From Streptomyces sp. DvalAA-14 (GTDB lineage: Bacteria; Actinomycetota; Actinomycetes; Streptomycetales; Streptomycetaceae), in the NCBI RefSeq assembly GCF_900091855.1, contig NZ_FMCH01000302.1, forward strand, positions 1 through 35,110: a DNA stretch of 35,110 nucleotides, read 5' to 3'. Position numbers and translations under genes: made by a program. The notes under the pieces are model-generated. The model saw only the letters and a list, made by a program, of their open reading frames with translations, ran no database searches and was not told where the DNA came from. Below are positions 14,725 to 25,541 of this stretch, in pieces (position 1 is the stretch's first letter; the number at the start of each line of letters is the position of its first letter).

Positions 14725-15297
14725 ATGGACTCCCGGATCCTCCGCATCCGACGCAAGCTGGCCGAGGCGCCCTATGCCGCCCTGCGAAGCCGTTCCTTCG
14801 GCGAGGAGAAGCACCGGTTTCGCCTCGATCCGCCGCTGCCGGAGTCCAAGGTGGCTGCTTTCGAGGCGGACCATGGAATCGAACTACCGGGCCCCTATCG
14901 CAGCTTCCTGATCACCGTCGGCGGTAGCGGTGCGTCCCCGTTCTACGGCCTTCTGCCGTTGCGGTCATGCGAACTGTTCACGATGGACCCCCAGGAAGAG
15001 GCCGGGTCTCCTCGGGGGTTCAGCTTCGCGGGTCGTCGGCCGCCTCACCGAGGTGACCTGTTCCTGCACATCATCGAGGCCGGATGCACCGACCTGGTGC
15101 TTGTCGGCGTCACCGGTCCGCTGGCCGGCCGCGTCGTCACCGGAAATTCCGACGGCTTCTGGGGCCCCCATGTCTCGTCGGCCGCTGACTTCCTGGCGTG
15201 GTACGAACGCTGGCTCGACCACATGCTCGACGGCCGGGACAACCGCGACCTGGAACTGACCTCCCCGGCCCTCCGAGCCCCTTCAACCGCCCCCTGA
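14725..15297 (+). CDS. SMI1/KNR4 (SUKH) family protein
   Basis: A 190-aa protein with the SUKH pattern: LPESKVAAFEADHGIELPGPYRSFLITVGGSG (about residues 34-68), then a Gly/Leu-rich stretch, and HRGDLFLHIIEAGCTDLVLVGVTGPLAGRV (about 110-140) with a Trp-Gly-Pro segment and DFLAWYERWLDHML near the end. SUKH proteins are often immunity proteins against polymorphic or contact-dependent toxins, though many are orphan. No toxin gene is visible next to it. The ATG at 14725 follows GAGAAGAG; a GTG at 14719 is possible. It is the first gene beyond the transposon, with chromosomal flank sequence upstream of it. Confidence 0.82.
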   Translation: MDSRILRIRRKLAEAPYAALRSRSFGEEKHRFRLDPPLPESKVAAFEADHGIELPGPYRSFLITVGGSGASPFYGLLPLRSCELFTMDPQEEAGSPRGFSFAGRRPPHRGDLFLHIIEAGCTDLVLVGVTGPLAGRVVTGNSDGFWGPHVSSAADFLAWYERWLDHMLDGRDNRDLELTSPALRAPSTAP

Positions 15298-15309
15298 GGC
15301 AGTACCTGT

Positions 15310-16113
15310 TCAGCCGATTCGCCGGTCGCGCAGGTCGTTGGCGGTTCCGGCGACAGCAGGACCGCAGTCGGCCGGCAGAGCGCCTACCACCATGGCGACC
15401 GCCTGTTCTGCGGTGTCGGCCTCGCCGATCACCGTCCCCCGGGCGGGACCGCAAACCCGATAGCGGCCATCGCTCAGCGGATCGACGAACGGCACGTCCC
15501 ATGAGTAGGGGAACCCTGTACAGGTCGTGAAGTGAAGCGACCAGTGGCTGGTGACCGGGTACAGCTGCCGCAGCTTCGGCTCCGCCGACGCCGTCTCGAC
15601 GAGCGCCAGTGTCCGGCCGGCCAGGGCCAACCCATCGGCGTCCTCGCGCAGATGGTCCAGGAGAAGCCGCCACCGGACCGTGACTGCCTCGGCCGGACCG
15701 CGTTCATGTGCTTGGGCGAGCTCACTCACCTGGATGAAGAGAGCAGCCTTCTGGATCTCGCGGAGCTCGGCCCCGTTGCGCCAACCCGCTGCGGCTCGGG
15801 CCAGCTCTCTCAGATCGGCGGTCGAGCCCGAGAGCAGTTCAACGCCCTGACCCCAGCCACTGATGATGAACCGACGGCTCTGCGACCCGATGAAGATCCA
15901 GCAGGCTTCCCGGTCGGGGGCCGTGCTGCTGACGCCGGCTGTCCGCAGCGGGTCGGAATCCCCGCTCAGCACCACATCCAGATCGAGCCCCTGCTCGGCA
16001 GCGGCCAGTGTCAGGGCCGCGGCCAGACTGCCCGAGGCCGCGAGGTCCGGATAGAGATCAGGGTCGGCGGGAGTCGGTTCGCGCCGAGCAGGCCGCGGCG
16101 AGTTGGAGGTCAC
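15310..16113 (-). CDS. DUF6193-like protein
   Basis: A 267-aa soluble protein. The core resembles the actinobacterial DUF6193 family as I remember it: ADLRELARAAAGWRNGAELREI (about 97-118), SELAQAHERGPAEAVTVRWRLLLDHL (about 129-154), then LRQLYPVTSHWSLHFTTCTGFPYSWDVPFVDP (about 180-212) and a C-terminal GTVIGEADTAEQAVAMVV. Some members lie in natural-product gene clusters, but no biosynthetic cluster is visible here. It is convergent with the SUKH gene, only 12 bases apart. The GTG start at 16113 has no clear ribosome binding site, so the N-terminal ~20 Pro/Arg-rich residues are uncertain. Confidence 0.65.
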   Translation of the reverse strand: MTSNSPRPARREPTPADPDLYPDLAASGSLAAALTLAAAEQGLDLDVVLSGDSDPLRTAGVSSTAPDREACWIFIGSQSRRFIISGWGQGVELLSGSTADLRELARAAAGWRNGAELREIQKAALFIQVSELAQAHERGPAEAVTVRWRLLLDHLREDADGLALAGRTLALVETASAEPKLRQLYPVTSHWSLHFTTCTGFPYSWDVPFVDPLSDGRYRVCGPARGTVIGEADTAEQAVAMVVGALPADCGPAVAGTANDLRDRRIG

Positions 16114-16177
16114 CGCCAGAGTCTGCCGTCCACGCGGAGGGAACGGCGGTTTTTTTGGTCGCGATGCGATCGGGGCC

Positions 16178-16594
16178 TCATCCGCCGAGGGGCTGGGTGA
16201 AGCGCAACAGGTTGCCGGCGGGATCGCGGAAGGCGCAGTCGCGGACGCCGTAGGCCTGGTCCATCGGCTCCTGGAGGACGTCGGCGCCGGCGGCGCTGAT
16301 GCGCTCGAAGGTGGCGTCGCAATCGTCGGTGGCGAAGATGACGCCGCGCAGCAGGCCCTTGGCCATCAGCTCCGCCATCGCCTGCCTGTCGTCGGGGGAG
16401 GCGTTCGGGTCGGCGAGCGGGGGTTCCAGGACGATGTTCACGCCCGGCTGCGAGGGCGCGCCGACGGTCACCCAGCGCATCCCTTCGAACTTGACGTCGT
16501 TGCGTACCTCGAGGCCGAGCACATCGCGGTAGAAGGCGATCGCCCGGTCGTGGTCGTCGACGGCGATGAAGCATTGGGAGAGCCTGATGTCCAT
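16178..16594 (-). CDS. VOC superfamily (glyoxalase/bleomycin-resistance fold) protein
   Basis: The 138-aa product begins MDIRLSQCFIAVDDHDRAIAFYRDVLGLEV and ends with the VOC hallmark FRDPAGNLLRFTQPL. The fold has paired beta-alpha-beta-beta-beta modules, with metal ligands usually supplied by His/Glu residues. The substrate cannot be told; relatives include small-molecule isomerases, dioxygenases and drug-binding proteins. The start is taken at the ATG (16594); the in-frame GTG at 16603 would add three residues. It follows the AraC gene by about 10 bases on the same strand, so the two probably form an operon. Confidence 0.88.
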   Translation of the reverse strand: MDIRLSQCFIAVDDHDRAIAFYRDVLGLEVRNDVKFEGMRWVTVGAPSQPGVNIVLEPPLADPNASPDDRQAMAELMAKGLLRGVIFATDDCDATFERISAAGADVLQEPMDQAYGVRDCAFRDPAGNLLRFTQPLGG

Positions 16595-16604
16595 GGCGCT
16601 CACG

Positions 16605-17042
16605 CTACGGCCGTGCGGCGGGGCTCGCCCGTCCGTTCCGGACCGGCCGGGTGTAGATCTTGGCCAGGCAGGCCGGGACGGCGGCGCCCTCGTCGTGGCT
16701 CCGGGTCCGGTAGCTGCTCGGGGTCTCGCCGATCAGCTCGGTGAAGCGCGAGCTGAACGACCCCAGTGACGTACAGCCGACCGCGAAGCAGACCTCGGTC
16801 ACGGAGAGGTCCCCGCGCCGCAGCAGCGCCTTGGCCCGCTCGATACGGCGGGTCATCAAGTAGCTGTACGGGGTCTCGCCGAAAGCGGCACGGAAGCTGC
16901 GGGAGAAATGGCCGGGCGACATCAGAGCGTGCCGCGCCAGCGACGGGACGTCGAGCGGCTCGGCGTAGTCGCGGTCCATCCGGTCGCGGGCGCGCCGCAG
17001 CCGGACGAGATGGTCGAGGTCCTGCCGTTTCACCCGGCTCAC
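16605..17042 (-). CDS. AraC-family transcriptional regulator (HTH domain only)
   Basis: The 145-aa protein consists essentially of the AraC double HTH: DVPSLARHALMSPGHFSRSFRAAFGETPYSYLMTRRIERAKALL (about 31-74) and LSVTEVCFAVGCTSLGSFSSRFTELIGETPSSYR (about 79-112), plus a short tail. No separate sensory domain is present, so it may respond through a partner or the tail. It lies directly upstream of a VOC gene (same strand) and divergent from another VOC gene and a UvrA-like gene; it may control both. GTG start at 17042 without an obvious ribosome binding site. Confidence 0.88.
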   Translation of the reverse strand: MSRVKRQDLDHLVRLRRARDRMDRDYAEPLDVPSLARHALMSPGHFSRSFRAAFGETPYSYLMTRRIERAKALLRRGDLSVTEVCFAVGCTSLGSFSSRFTELIGETPSSYRTRSHDEGAAVPACLAKIYTRPVRNGRASPAARP

Positions 17043-17265
17043 CCGACCAGTTTCGCACAGGCGCGCGGATCGATCAGGAATCGAGAAGCGCGGGTGACGG
17101 AGCCGCGCCTAGCCTGATCAATCATGGGGACGAGCGTGGCCGACACTGCTCACCGAGGCCGTTCCGGCCTCTTCCCCGCCTCGTCCCGGAGACCCTTCCG
17201 GGCCCTTTCCGGCTCTTTCCGGCCCCGTCCCGGCAACGCCGGGCGACCCGACCTCAGGAGTGACC

Positions 17266-17634
17266 ATGACCGGCTCTTCCACCCAGGGAATCAAGACCGT
17301 GCTGCATCCCGTTTCCGATCTGGCGAAGGCCAAGGCGGTGTACGCCGCGCTGCTCGGCGTGCCGCCGGTGGCCGACGAGTCCTACTACGTCGGTTTCGAC
17401 GCCCCGGGCCAGCACGTCGGGCTGGTCCCGAACGGAGCGCAGCAGGGCATGACCTCGCCGGTGGCCTACTGGCAGGTGCCGGACATCGAGGCAAAGCTCG
17501 CCGAGGTGACCGCCGCGGGTGCCGTGGTGAAGGAGACCGCACACGACGTCGGCGGTGGCCGCCTGGTGGCCACCTTCACCGATCCCGACGGCAATGTTCT
17601 CGGACTGCTCCAGGACCCGGCGACCGAGAGCTGA
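17266..17634 (+). CDS. VOC superfamily protein, upstream of the UvrA-like gene
   Basis: A 122-aa VOC-fold protein. It begins MTGSSTQGIKTVLHPVSDLAKAKAVYAALLGVPPVADESYYVGFD and ends with the typical FTDPDGNVLGLLQDP. The ATG at 17266 follows AGGAG (17256-17260) at good spacing, which favours it over the GTG at 17260. The gene is 86 bases from the UvrA-like gene on the same strand, so the pair is probably co-transcribed. With the divergent AraC/VOC pair, this makes a small module that could respond to or bind a toxic small molecule. The ligand is unknown. Confidence 0.88.
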   Translation: MTGSSTQGIKTVLHPVSDLAKAKAVYAALLGVPPVADESYYVGFDAPGQHVGLVPNGAQQGMTSPVAYWQVPDIEAKLAEVTAAGAVVKETAHDVGGGRLVATFTDPDGNVLGLLQDPATES

Positions 17635-17720
17635 TCGACCAGCCCCTCCGCCCCCGGGCGTCAGCCCCGCCAGGCAGCCCCGCCCGGCCGCCCCGCCCCG
17701 CCCCGACAGATGGAGACACG

Positions 17721-20156
<2,436 letters not shown>

Positions 20157-20169
20157 TGGGAAGGGCGGG

Positions 20170-23100
20170 TCAGGGGGTGGCGGTCCAGACGAACGTGGCC
20201 GAGCCACTGGCACCCGCCGCATTCCTGGCGGTGACCGTCACGGTGAACGTGCCGGCCTTGGTGGCCGCGCCGGTGAAGCGGCCGGCGGAGCTGAGGGCGA
20301 TGCCCGGCGGCAGGCCGGTCGCCGTGTAGGCGAGGCCGCTGGCGTTCGGGTCGAACGTCCAGTCGACCGCGGCGTGTACCGGGCCGCTCATGCCGTGCGG
20401 GTTCGGCACGGTGAGCGGTGCGGCCGTCGCGGCCTGCCCGGCGGCGGCTGCCTTCGGGGTGATGGTCGCGGCCATGGCGGCGTTGACGGTGGTCGGCACC
20501 GTGAGCGTGCCGGTCACCGGGAGGTTCCGCGAGGAGTCGCCGACCAGGATCTGGTAGGTGCCCGCCGCGGTCGTCCAGTTGTTGGTGCCGGTGTTCCAGT
20601 AGGCCAGGTCATGGGTGGCCACGGTGAAGGTCAGGGTCTGCGCCTGGCCCGGGTTGAGCGTCACCCGCTGGTAGCCGCGCAGTTGGTGCACCGGCTCCCC
20701 GGTCGACGCGGGGTCGCCGACATAGAGCTGGGCCACCTCGGTGCCGGCCCGCGACCCGGTGTTCGTCACCGTGACATGGACCGTCGAATTCCCCCCGGAC
20801 AATGCGCCGACCTGCAGATTGCTGAAGCCGAAGCTGGTGTACGACAGACCGAAGCCGAAGGGGAAGAGCGGGGTGATGTTCTTCGCGTCGTACCACTTGT
20901 AGCCGACGTTCAGGCCCTCGCTGTACTGGACCTGGCCGTTGGTGCCCGGCCACTGCGCGGGGGTGCTGGCCGGCACGTCCGCGAGCGACTTCGGGAAGGT
21001 GACCGGCAGCTTGCCGGACGGGTTGACGTCGCCGAAGATCAGCGCCGCCATCGCGGTGCCGATCTGCTGGCCCGGGTAGAAGGCCTCGAAGACGCCCGCC
21101 ACCTGGCTGAGCCACGGCATGTTGATCGCGGAGTTGTTGTCGAGCACCACGATGGTGTGCGGATTCGCCGCGGCCACCTGGGCGATCATGTCGTTCTGGC
21201 TGGTGGTGCTGCCGCCGTTGTTGGGCAGGTCGAGCGTGGTGGTGTCGTGCTCCTCGTTGCCGTAGTTGTCGCTGGCGAAGACGATCGCCACATCGGAGCT
21301 GCGGGCCAGGGTGACCGCGGAACTGAGGTTGGTGGCGTCGTTGTACTGCACGGTGGTGCCGGTGCCCGCCACCCGGTTCTGGATGCCGGTGATCGGCCAG
21401 ACCGTCCCGGAGCTGGTCACGGTGGCACTGCCGCCGCCGATGGACTGCACGCCGGCGCCGCCGTCCCAGCCGATCACCGCGATCGAGTGGGTGGTGGAGG
21501 TGGACAGCGGCAGGATGCCGTTGTTCTTCAGCAGCACCGCGCCCTCCTCGGCGCCCTGCAGGGCGACCTGGACGTGCGCCGGGGTGGTGACGGTGGCGTC
21601 GTGCGAGCCGCTGGGTGCCTTGTCGAACAGGCCGAACGCGAAGAATTGGGTGAGCAGCCGGCTCACCATCGTGTTCAGCGTGGTCTGGGTGACGGTGCCG
21701 TTGGCCACCGCCTGGGCGAGGAAGTCGGCGTAGAAGTACCCGTTGGGCATCTCCACCGTCAGGCCCGCGTTCGCCGACTCCACCGTGGAGTGGGTGCCGC
21801 CCCAGTCGCTGGTGACGAAGCCGCCGAAGTTCGCCTGCTGGTACAGGCCGGTGTTCAGCAGGTCCGGATTCTGGCAGGCCGGGACGCTGTTGACGATGCT
21901 GTAGGCGCACATCGCGGCGGCCGGCGAGCCCTGCTGGATCGCCGCCTGGAAGGCCGGCAGGTACAGCTCCTGCATCGTCCGCTTGTCCACGATGACCGTG
22001 CCGGCCGGATTCTCGATGTTGTAGACGGCCACGTGCTTCATCTCGGCCATCACGCCCTGGCTCTGGATGCCCCGGATGTCGGCGGCGGCCAGCCGGCCGT
22101 TCAGGTACGGGTCCTCGCTGAAGCTCTCGAAGGAGCGTCCCCAGCGCGGGTCGCGCACGATGTTCAGCGTCGGGCCGAGCGCGACCTGCACGCCCTTTCC
22201 GGCGAACTCGGCGCCGATCGCGGCGCCGTACTGCTGCTCCAACGCGTCGTCGAAGGTGGCGGCCGACGCGTTGCCGGACGGCATCTGGGTGACGCCGCCC
22301 ACGCCGTCACCGACACCCGCCGGGCCGTCCTGCAGGCCGATGTTGGGGATGCACAGCGACGGTATGCCGGTGATGTTGCCGATGTACGGGGTCGCGCTGT
22401 TGTTGCCGTGCAGGATCGAGACCTTCTGCGCGGTGGTCATCTGCGCCATGACCTGGCTGACGCGGGTGGCGACCGGGGCGGTCGAACCCACCCACGGGCA
22501 GTCGCCGTTGCCGCCGCCCGGCGGTGGCGTGGTGCTGGTGCCGCCCGGGGTGAGCACGGTGAACTCCCACAGCGAGTAGCCGTACTGGGTGGCCCGCGCG
22601 GTGCCGTACATCCGCACATAGCGGCCGGTGCCGCTGAAGGAGAGGTTCTCCACCCCGCCCGGGCCGGTCGTCGTGGAGTACACGGTGTTCCACGTGGAAC
22701 CATTGTCGGAGAGCTGGATCTGGTACGCCTTCGCGTAGGCGGTCTCCCAGGTCAGCTGGGCGCCGCAGATGCTCTGCGAGGATCCGAGGTCGACCTGGAC
22801 CCACTGCGGGTCGGAGGCGGCGCTGGACCACCGGGTGCCCGCGTTGCCGTCAAAGGCGTCCTGCGCCGGGGTGCCGGCGTTCTCGGTGGAGGACGCGGTG
22901 GCCGGCTTGCCGAGCGCCGCGGTGGTGTTACCGCAGGTGGCGGGCGGGGTGGTGCCGCCGCCGGAGCCGCCGTACACCTGGAACTCCCACAGCGAGTAGC
23001 CCCATTGGGTGGCGCGCTGGGTGCCGTACATCCGGACGTAGCGGCCGGTGCCGGTGACGTTCAGGGTCTGGGTGCCGCCGGCACCGGTGGTGGTGGAGTA

Positions 23101-23481
23101 GATGTCGTTCCACGTGGAACCGTCGGCCGAGGTCTGGATCTTGAAGGCCGTGGCGTAGGCGGTCTCCCAGTTGAGCACCACCTGGCTGATCGGCTGGCTC
23201 GATCCGAGGTCGACCTGCAGCCACTGCGGGTCGGAGGCGGCGCTGGACCACCGGGTGCCGGTGTTGCCGTCCACCGCCGCGGCGGCGGTGAAGGCGTCCT
23301 GCACGGAGGAGGCGGTGGCCGGCTTGCCCTGTGAGAGCAGCACGGGCGTCGCGGCGTGCGAGGAAGTCGGCACGAGGGAGAGATAGGCCGAGGCGATCAG
23401 GACCAGGGCGAGCAGCATGATCGCCTGGGGAGATCGGAAACGTTTACGGATGGCGGAGAGCCCGAGTGGGGTGACCCTCAT
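20170..23481 (-). CDS. Secreted GH3-family glycoside hydrolase with two discoidin (F5/8 C) domains
   Basis: A 1103-aa exported enzyme. The signal peptide has basic residues, then a hydrophobic run IMLLALVLIASAYLSLV, with likely cleavage after SSHA (about residue 43). Two tandem F5/8 type C carbohydrate-binding domains follow (about 46-170 and 185-325). The GH3 catalytic region includes LQDGPAGVGDG, DPRWGRSFESFSEDPYL, MKHVAVYN and the nucleophile motif FVTSDWGGTH (Asp559). The second GH3 domain has a KLPVTFP segment. A fibronectin III-like domain and a C-terminal Ig-like putative domain (about 1020-1103) complete it. GH3 enzymes release terminal beta-linked sugars; the exact glycan is unknown. 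A strong AGGAG precedes the ATG, and a LacI-type operator lies about 105 bases upstream. Confidence 0.92.
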   Translation of the reverse strand: MRVTPLGLSAIRKRFRSPQAIMLLALVLIASAYLSLVPTSSHAATPVLLSQGKPATASSVQDAFTAAAAVDGNTGTRWSSAASDPQWLQVDLGSSQPISQVVLNWETAYATAFKIQTSADGSTWNDIYSTTTGAGGTQTLNVTGTGRYVRMYGTQRATQWGYSLWEFQVYGGSGGGTTPPATCGNTTAALGKPATASSTENAGTPAQDAFDGNAGTRWSSAASDPQWVQVDLGSSQSICGAQLTWETAYAKAYQIQLSDNGSTWNTVYSTTTGPGGVENLSFSGTGRYVRMYGTARATQYGYSLWEFTVLTPGGTSTTPPPGGGNGDCPWVGSTAPVATRVSQVMAQMTTAQKVSILHGNNSATPYIGNITGIPSLCIPNIGLQDGPAGVGDGVGGVTQMPSGNASAATFDDALEQQYGAAIGAEFAGKGVQVALGPTLNIVRDPRWGRSFESFSEDPYLNGRLAAADIRGIQSQGVMAEMKHVAVYNIENPAGTVIVDKRTMQELYLPAFQAAIQQGSPAAAMCAYSIVNSVPACQNPDLLNTGLYQQANFGGFVTSDWGGTHSTVESANAGLTVEMPNGYFYADFLAQAVANGTVTQTTLNTMVSRLLTQFFAFGLFDKAPSGSHDATVTTPAHVQVALQGAEEGAVLLKNNGILPLSTSTTHSIAVIGWDGGAGVQSIGGGSATVTSSGTVWPITGIQNRVAGTGTTVQYNDATNLSSAVTLARSSDVAIVFASDNYGNEEHDTTTLDLPNNGGSTTSQNDMIAQVAAANPHTIVVLDNNSAINMPWLSQVAGVFEAFYPGQQIGTAMAALIFGDVNPSGKLPVTFPKSLADVPASTPAQWPGTNGQVQYSEGLNVGYKWYDAKNITPLFPFGFGLSYTSFGFSNLQVGALSGGNSTVHVTVTNTGSRAGTEVAQLYVGDPASTGEPVHQLRGYQRVTLNPGQAQTLTFTVATHDLAYWNTGTNNWTTAAGTYQILVGDSSRNLPVTGTLTVPTTVNAAMAATITPKAAAAGQAATAAPLTVPNPHGMSGPVHAAVDWTFDPNASGLAYTATGLPPGIALSSAGRFTGAATKAGTFTVTVTARNAAGASGSATFVWTATP
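22687..22700. promoter_or_regulatory. parS-like palindrome 3 (inside GH3 gene)
   Basis: GTTCCACGTGGAAC within coding sequence, where it encodes Ser-Thr-Trp-Asn of the second discoidin domain. It could be a coding coincidence. Confidence 0.4.
23107..23120. promoter_or_regulatory. parS-like palindrome 4 (inside GH3 gene)
   Basis: GTTCCACGTGGAAC at the same place in the first discoidin domain, 420 bp from site 3. The two are copies of one sequence by domain duplication. Confidence 0.4.
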
Positions 23482-23872
23482 GTGTGCTCCTACAGGTCGG
23501 AACGGCTCATAGAGGTGGGGGGAACCGCTACCGCGACTGGTGCGCCGCGGCCTGTACGGCGAAGCGGTGGCCGCCGGGCGCCCTTGAGAGCGCTCTCTGG
23601 CCGAGGGGATGTCTACGCCCGCCCCCGGGGGGTGTCAACCGTTTCGACCGGCCTTCCACCCCGGTCGCGGCCCCGGGCCGGCCGCACCGGTCTCCCACCT
23701 GCCGCGCGGAGTACCGTCGTCGCGGATCGCGATCGGTTCCGTCCGTCTCTCCGTGCGTCCCGGCCAGGCGCCGGTCCTGGCGCCGGTTGCGAGCGGTGCG
23801 GCCCGTGCCGCGCCGGATCAGGACCCATCTGCTCCATCCGCCCCATCCGCCCCAGTGAGAGGTGTACGACGC
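23482..23872. other. Divergent GH3/serine-hydrolase intergenic region (391 bp)
   Basis: It holds the ribosome binding site of the GH3 gene, a LacI-type operator at 23586-23597, and GC-rich sequence leading to the hydrolase gene. In-frame extension of the hydrolase upstream of 23873 is open but Pro/Arg-rich and has no ribosome binding site. I see no further gene. Confidence 0.6.
23586..23597. promoter_or_regulatory. LacI-family operator-like palindrome
   Basis: GAGAGCGCTCTC, a perfect 12-bp palindrome with the central GCGC typical of LacI/GalR-family operators; CebR sites in Streptomyces (TGGGAGCGCTCCCA) share GAGCGCTC. It lies about 105 bp before the GH3 start and could couple the enzyme to sugar availability. 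No lacI gene is in the window. Confidence 0.65.
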
Positions 23873-25306
23873 GTGACAGCTGAGCCCCGACCCACGGCCC
23901 CCTCCCCTTCTTCTTCCTCTCCCGCGCAAGCCCCGGACGACGGCGATCAGTTGCTGCCGAGCACCCGGCGGGCCCTGCTGCACCGCGTGGCGGTTGGACA
24001 GGCCCGAGGCCGTACGCCCTCACTGGTCGGGGCGGTGGTACGTGACGGGCGACTGGTCTGGAGCGGCTCGCGCAGCATGATCGAGGGGCACGCGCCGGAC
24101 ACGGACACCCAGTACCGGATCGGCTCACTGACCAAGACCTTCGTGGCCGTACTCGTGATGCGGCTGCGGGACGAGGGACTGCTGGCGCTCACCGACCCGG
24201 TGGGGCGGCAACTGCCGGAGCTGGGCGCCGAAGCCGGCGCGCTGACCGTCGGTCAGCTATTGGCGCACACCTCCGGGCTGGCCTCGGAGACGCCCGGCCC
24301 CTGGTGGGAGCGGACACCGGGCGAGCTGCGGCCCGAACTCGCCGATGTGCTGGGCTCCGACCCGGTCAAGCACCCGGCCGGGAGCCGCCACCACTACTCC
24401 AACCCCGGCTTCGCCCTGTTGGGCGCCCTGGTGGAGCGGCTGCGCGGTGTGCCCTGGGGCGAAGCACTGCGGACCGAGGTGCTCGACCCGCTCGGTATGC
24501 GTCGCACGACGCTGCTGCCGCAGGCACCGGCCGCCGGGGGCTTCGCCGTTCACCCGTGGGCCGATGTGATGACGCCCGAGGCCGTGCAGGAGACCGGGCG
24601 GATGGCGCCAGCCGGACAGTTGTGGTCGACCGCGGCGGATCTGGCGCGGTGGGCGGCCTTTCTGGCGTCGGGACACGAAGGGGTGCTCGCCCCGGCGACC
24701 GTGGAGGAGATGCGGCGCCCGGCCGCACCGCCCGAGGCCACCGATCCGGACGGCGGCTACGGCCTCGGTGTGCAGTTGACACGCCGGGGCGGGCGTTCGC
24801 TCGCCGGGCACACCGGTTCGATGCCGGGATTCCTCGCCGCGCTGTGGGTGAGTGTCGAGGACGGGGTGGGCGCGCTGGCCCTGGCCAACTGCACCTCCGG
24901 GCCTGCCGTCGGCGCGGTGGCGGCCGATCTGCTGGCGATCACCGCCGACGCGGAGCCCGGTTTCCCCCGGCCCTGGCGGCCCGCCGACCCGGTCGATCCC
25001 GCACTCCTGGACCTCGCCGGGCCCTGGTACTGGGGGACCTCCGGCTTCGCGCTGCGAGTGCGGTCCGGCAGTGAGCTGCAGCTGGCGCCGTTGGCCGGCC
25101 AGGGCCGCGGATCGAGGTTCCACGTGGAACACGACGGCACCTGGACCGGCCGGGAGGGCTATTTCGCAGGTGAGACCCTGCGGGCGGTACGTCGGCCGGA
25201 CGGCACCCTCAGCCATCTCGACCTCGGCTCCTTCGTGTTCACGCGTGCGCCCTATGATCCGTCAGCGCCGGTGCCGGGCGGCTTTCCGGGCTGGTCGGAC
25301 CGCTGA
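23873..25306 (+). CDS. Serine hydrolase of the beta-lactamase (class C/PBP) fold
   Basis: A 477-aa protein from GTG 23873, which follows GAGAGGTG at suitable spacing. The active-site motifs are Ser85-Leu-Thr-Lys88 (RIGSLTKTFVA), Tyr175-Ser-Asn (HHYSNPGFALLG) and His313-Thr-Gly (LAGHTGSMPG). A C-terminal accessory domain of about 110 residues (LAGPWYWGTSGFALRV ...) follows. Members include D-aminopeptidases, esterases and beta-lactamase-like proteins; the HTG triad and extra domain suggest a peptidase or esterase rather than an antibiotic-resistance enzyme. No signal peptide is obvious; the N-terminal 30 residues are Pro/Ser-rich. A parS-like palindrome lies within the coding region at 25117. 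Confidence 0.88.
   Translation: MTAEPRPTAPSPSSSSPAQAPDDGDQLLPSTRRALLHRVAVGQARGRTPSLVGAVVRDGRLVWSGSRSMIEGHAPDTDTQYRIGSLTKTFVAVLVMRLRDEGLLALTDPVGRQLPELGAEAGALTVGQLLAHTSGLASETPGPWWERTPGELRPELADVLGSDPVKHPAGSRHHYSNPGFALLGALVERLRGVPWGEALRTEVLDPLGMRRTTLLPQAPAAGGFAVHPWADVMTPEAVQETGRMAPAGQLWSTAADLARWAAFLASGHEGVLAPATVEEMRRPAAPPEATDPDGGYGLGVQLTRRGGRSLAGHTGSMPGFLAALWVSVEDGVGALALANCTSGPAVGAVAADLLAITADAEPGFPRPWRPADPVDPALLDLAGPWYWGTSGFALRVRSGSELQLAPLAGQGRGSRFHVEHDGTWTGREGYFAGETLRAVRRPDGTLSHLDLGSFVFTRAPYDPSAPVPGGFPGWSDR
25117..25130. promoter_or_regulatory. parS-like palindrome 5 (inside serine-hydrolase gene)
   Basis: GTTCCACGTGGAAC in the coding sequence, read as Phe-His-Val-Glu in that frame. Unlike sites 3 and 4, this is not a conserved motif of the protein family, so protein constraint does not explain it. 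Confidence 0.5.
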
Positions 25307-25424
25307 CCGCGGCGTCGCTGTCCGTACCGGCCGAGGGGTGCGGCAGGATCGCACTGGGACCGCGGCGGCGCCCAGCAGTCCGGCCGCGACCGATGCGGTC
25401 CGACGGGCACCCGTCACGCTGTGT

Positions 25425-25438
25425 GTTCCACGTGAAAC
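25425..25438. promoter_or_regulatory. parS-like palindrome 6 (hybrid of both half-site types)
   Basis: GTTCCACGTGAAAC, extended to TGTTCCACGTGAAACA (25424-25439). One half is the variant GTTCCAC and the other the canonical GTGAAAC of known parS. It lies in the gap before the flavohemoglobin gene. This hybrid is the best evidence that the GGAAC sites are parS relatives. Confidence 0.65.
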
Positions 25439-25541
25439 ATCGCGCAGTCACATCGGAGGCTACGCGACCTGCCCGGCCCGAAAAGGGTCCTTTCAGCAAT
25501 TCGCCCGGTGCGCACACCGGACATGCCACGCTCCCCCCATC

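Larger units (their letters stand above)
22561..23340 (-). repeat. Tandem ~360-bp duplication inside the GH3 gene (discoidin domains)
   Basis: The two discoidin-domain coding stretches repeat at an offset of exactly 420 bp. GAACTCCCACAGCGAGTAGC occurs at 22561 and 22981. A ~40-bp identical block starts at 22801 and 23221. The parS-like palindrome occurs at 22687 and 23107. The constant offset shows no net indels between copies. Confidence 0.85.

Noticed and set aside
16130..16160. T7 run at 16149-16155 as a terminator
   Set aside because: The T-run is on the plus strand, but the adjacent gene ends are on the minus strand, and no stem precedes it in the right orientation.
17124..17720. In-frame upstream extension of the UvrA-like gene to 17124
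   Set aside because: It overlaps the well-supported VOC gene in another frame, is Arg/Pro-rich, and the ATG at 17721 has a ribosome binding site and the proper N-terminal sequence.
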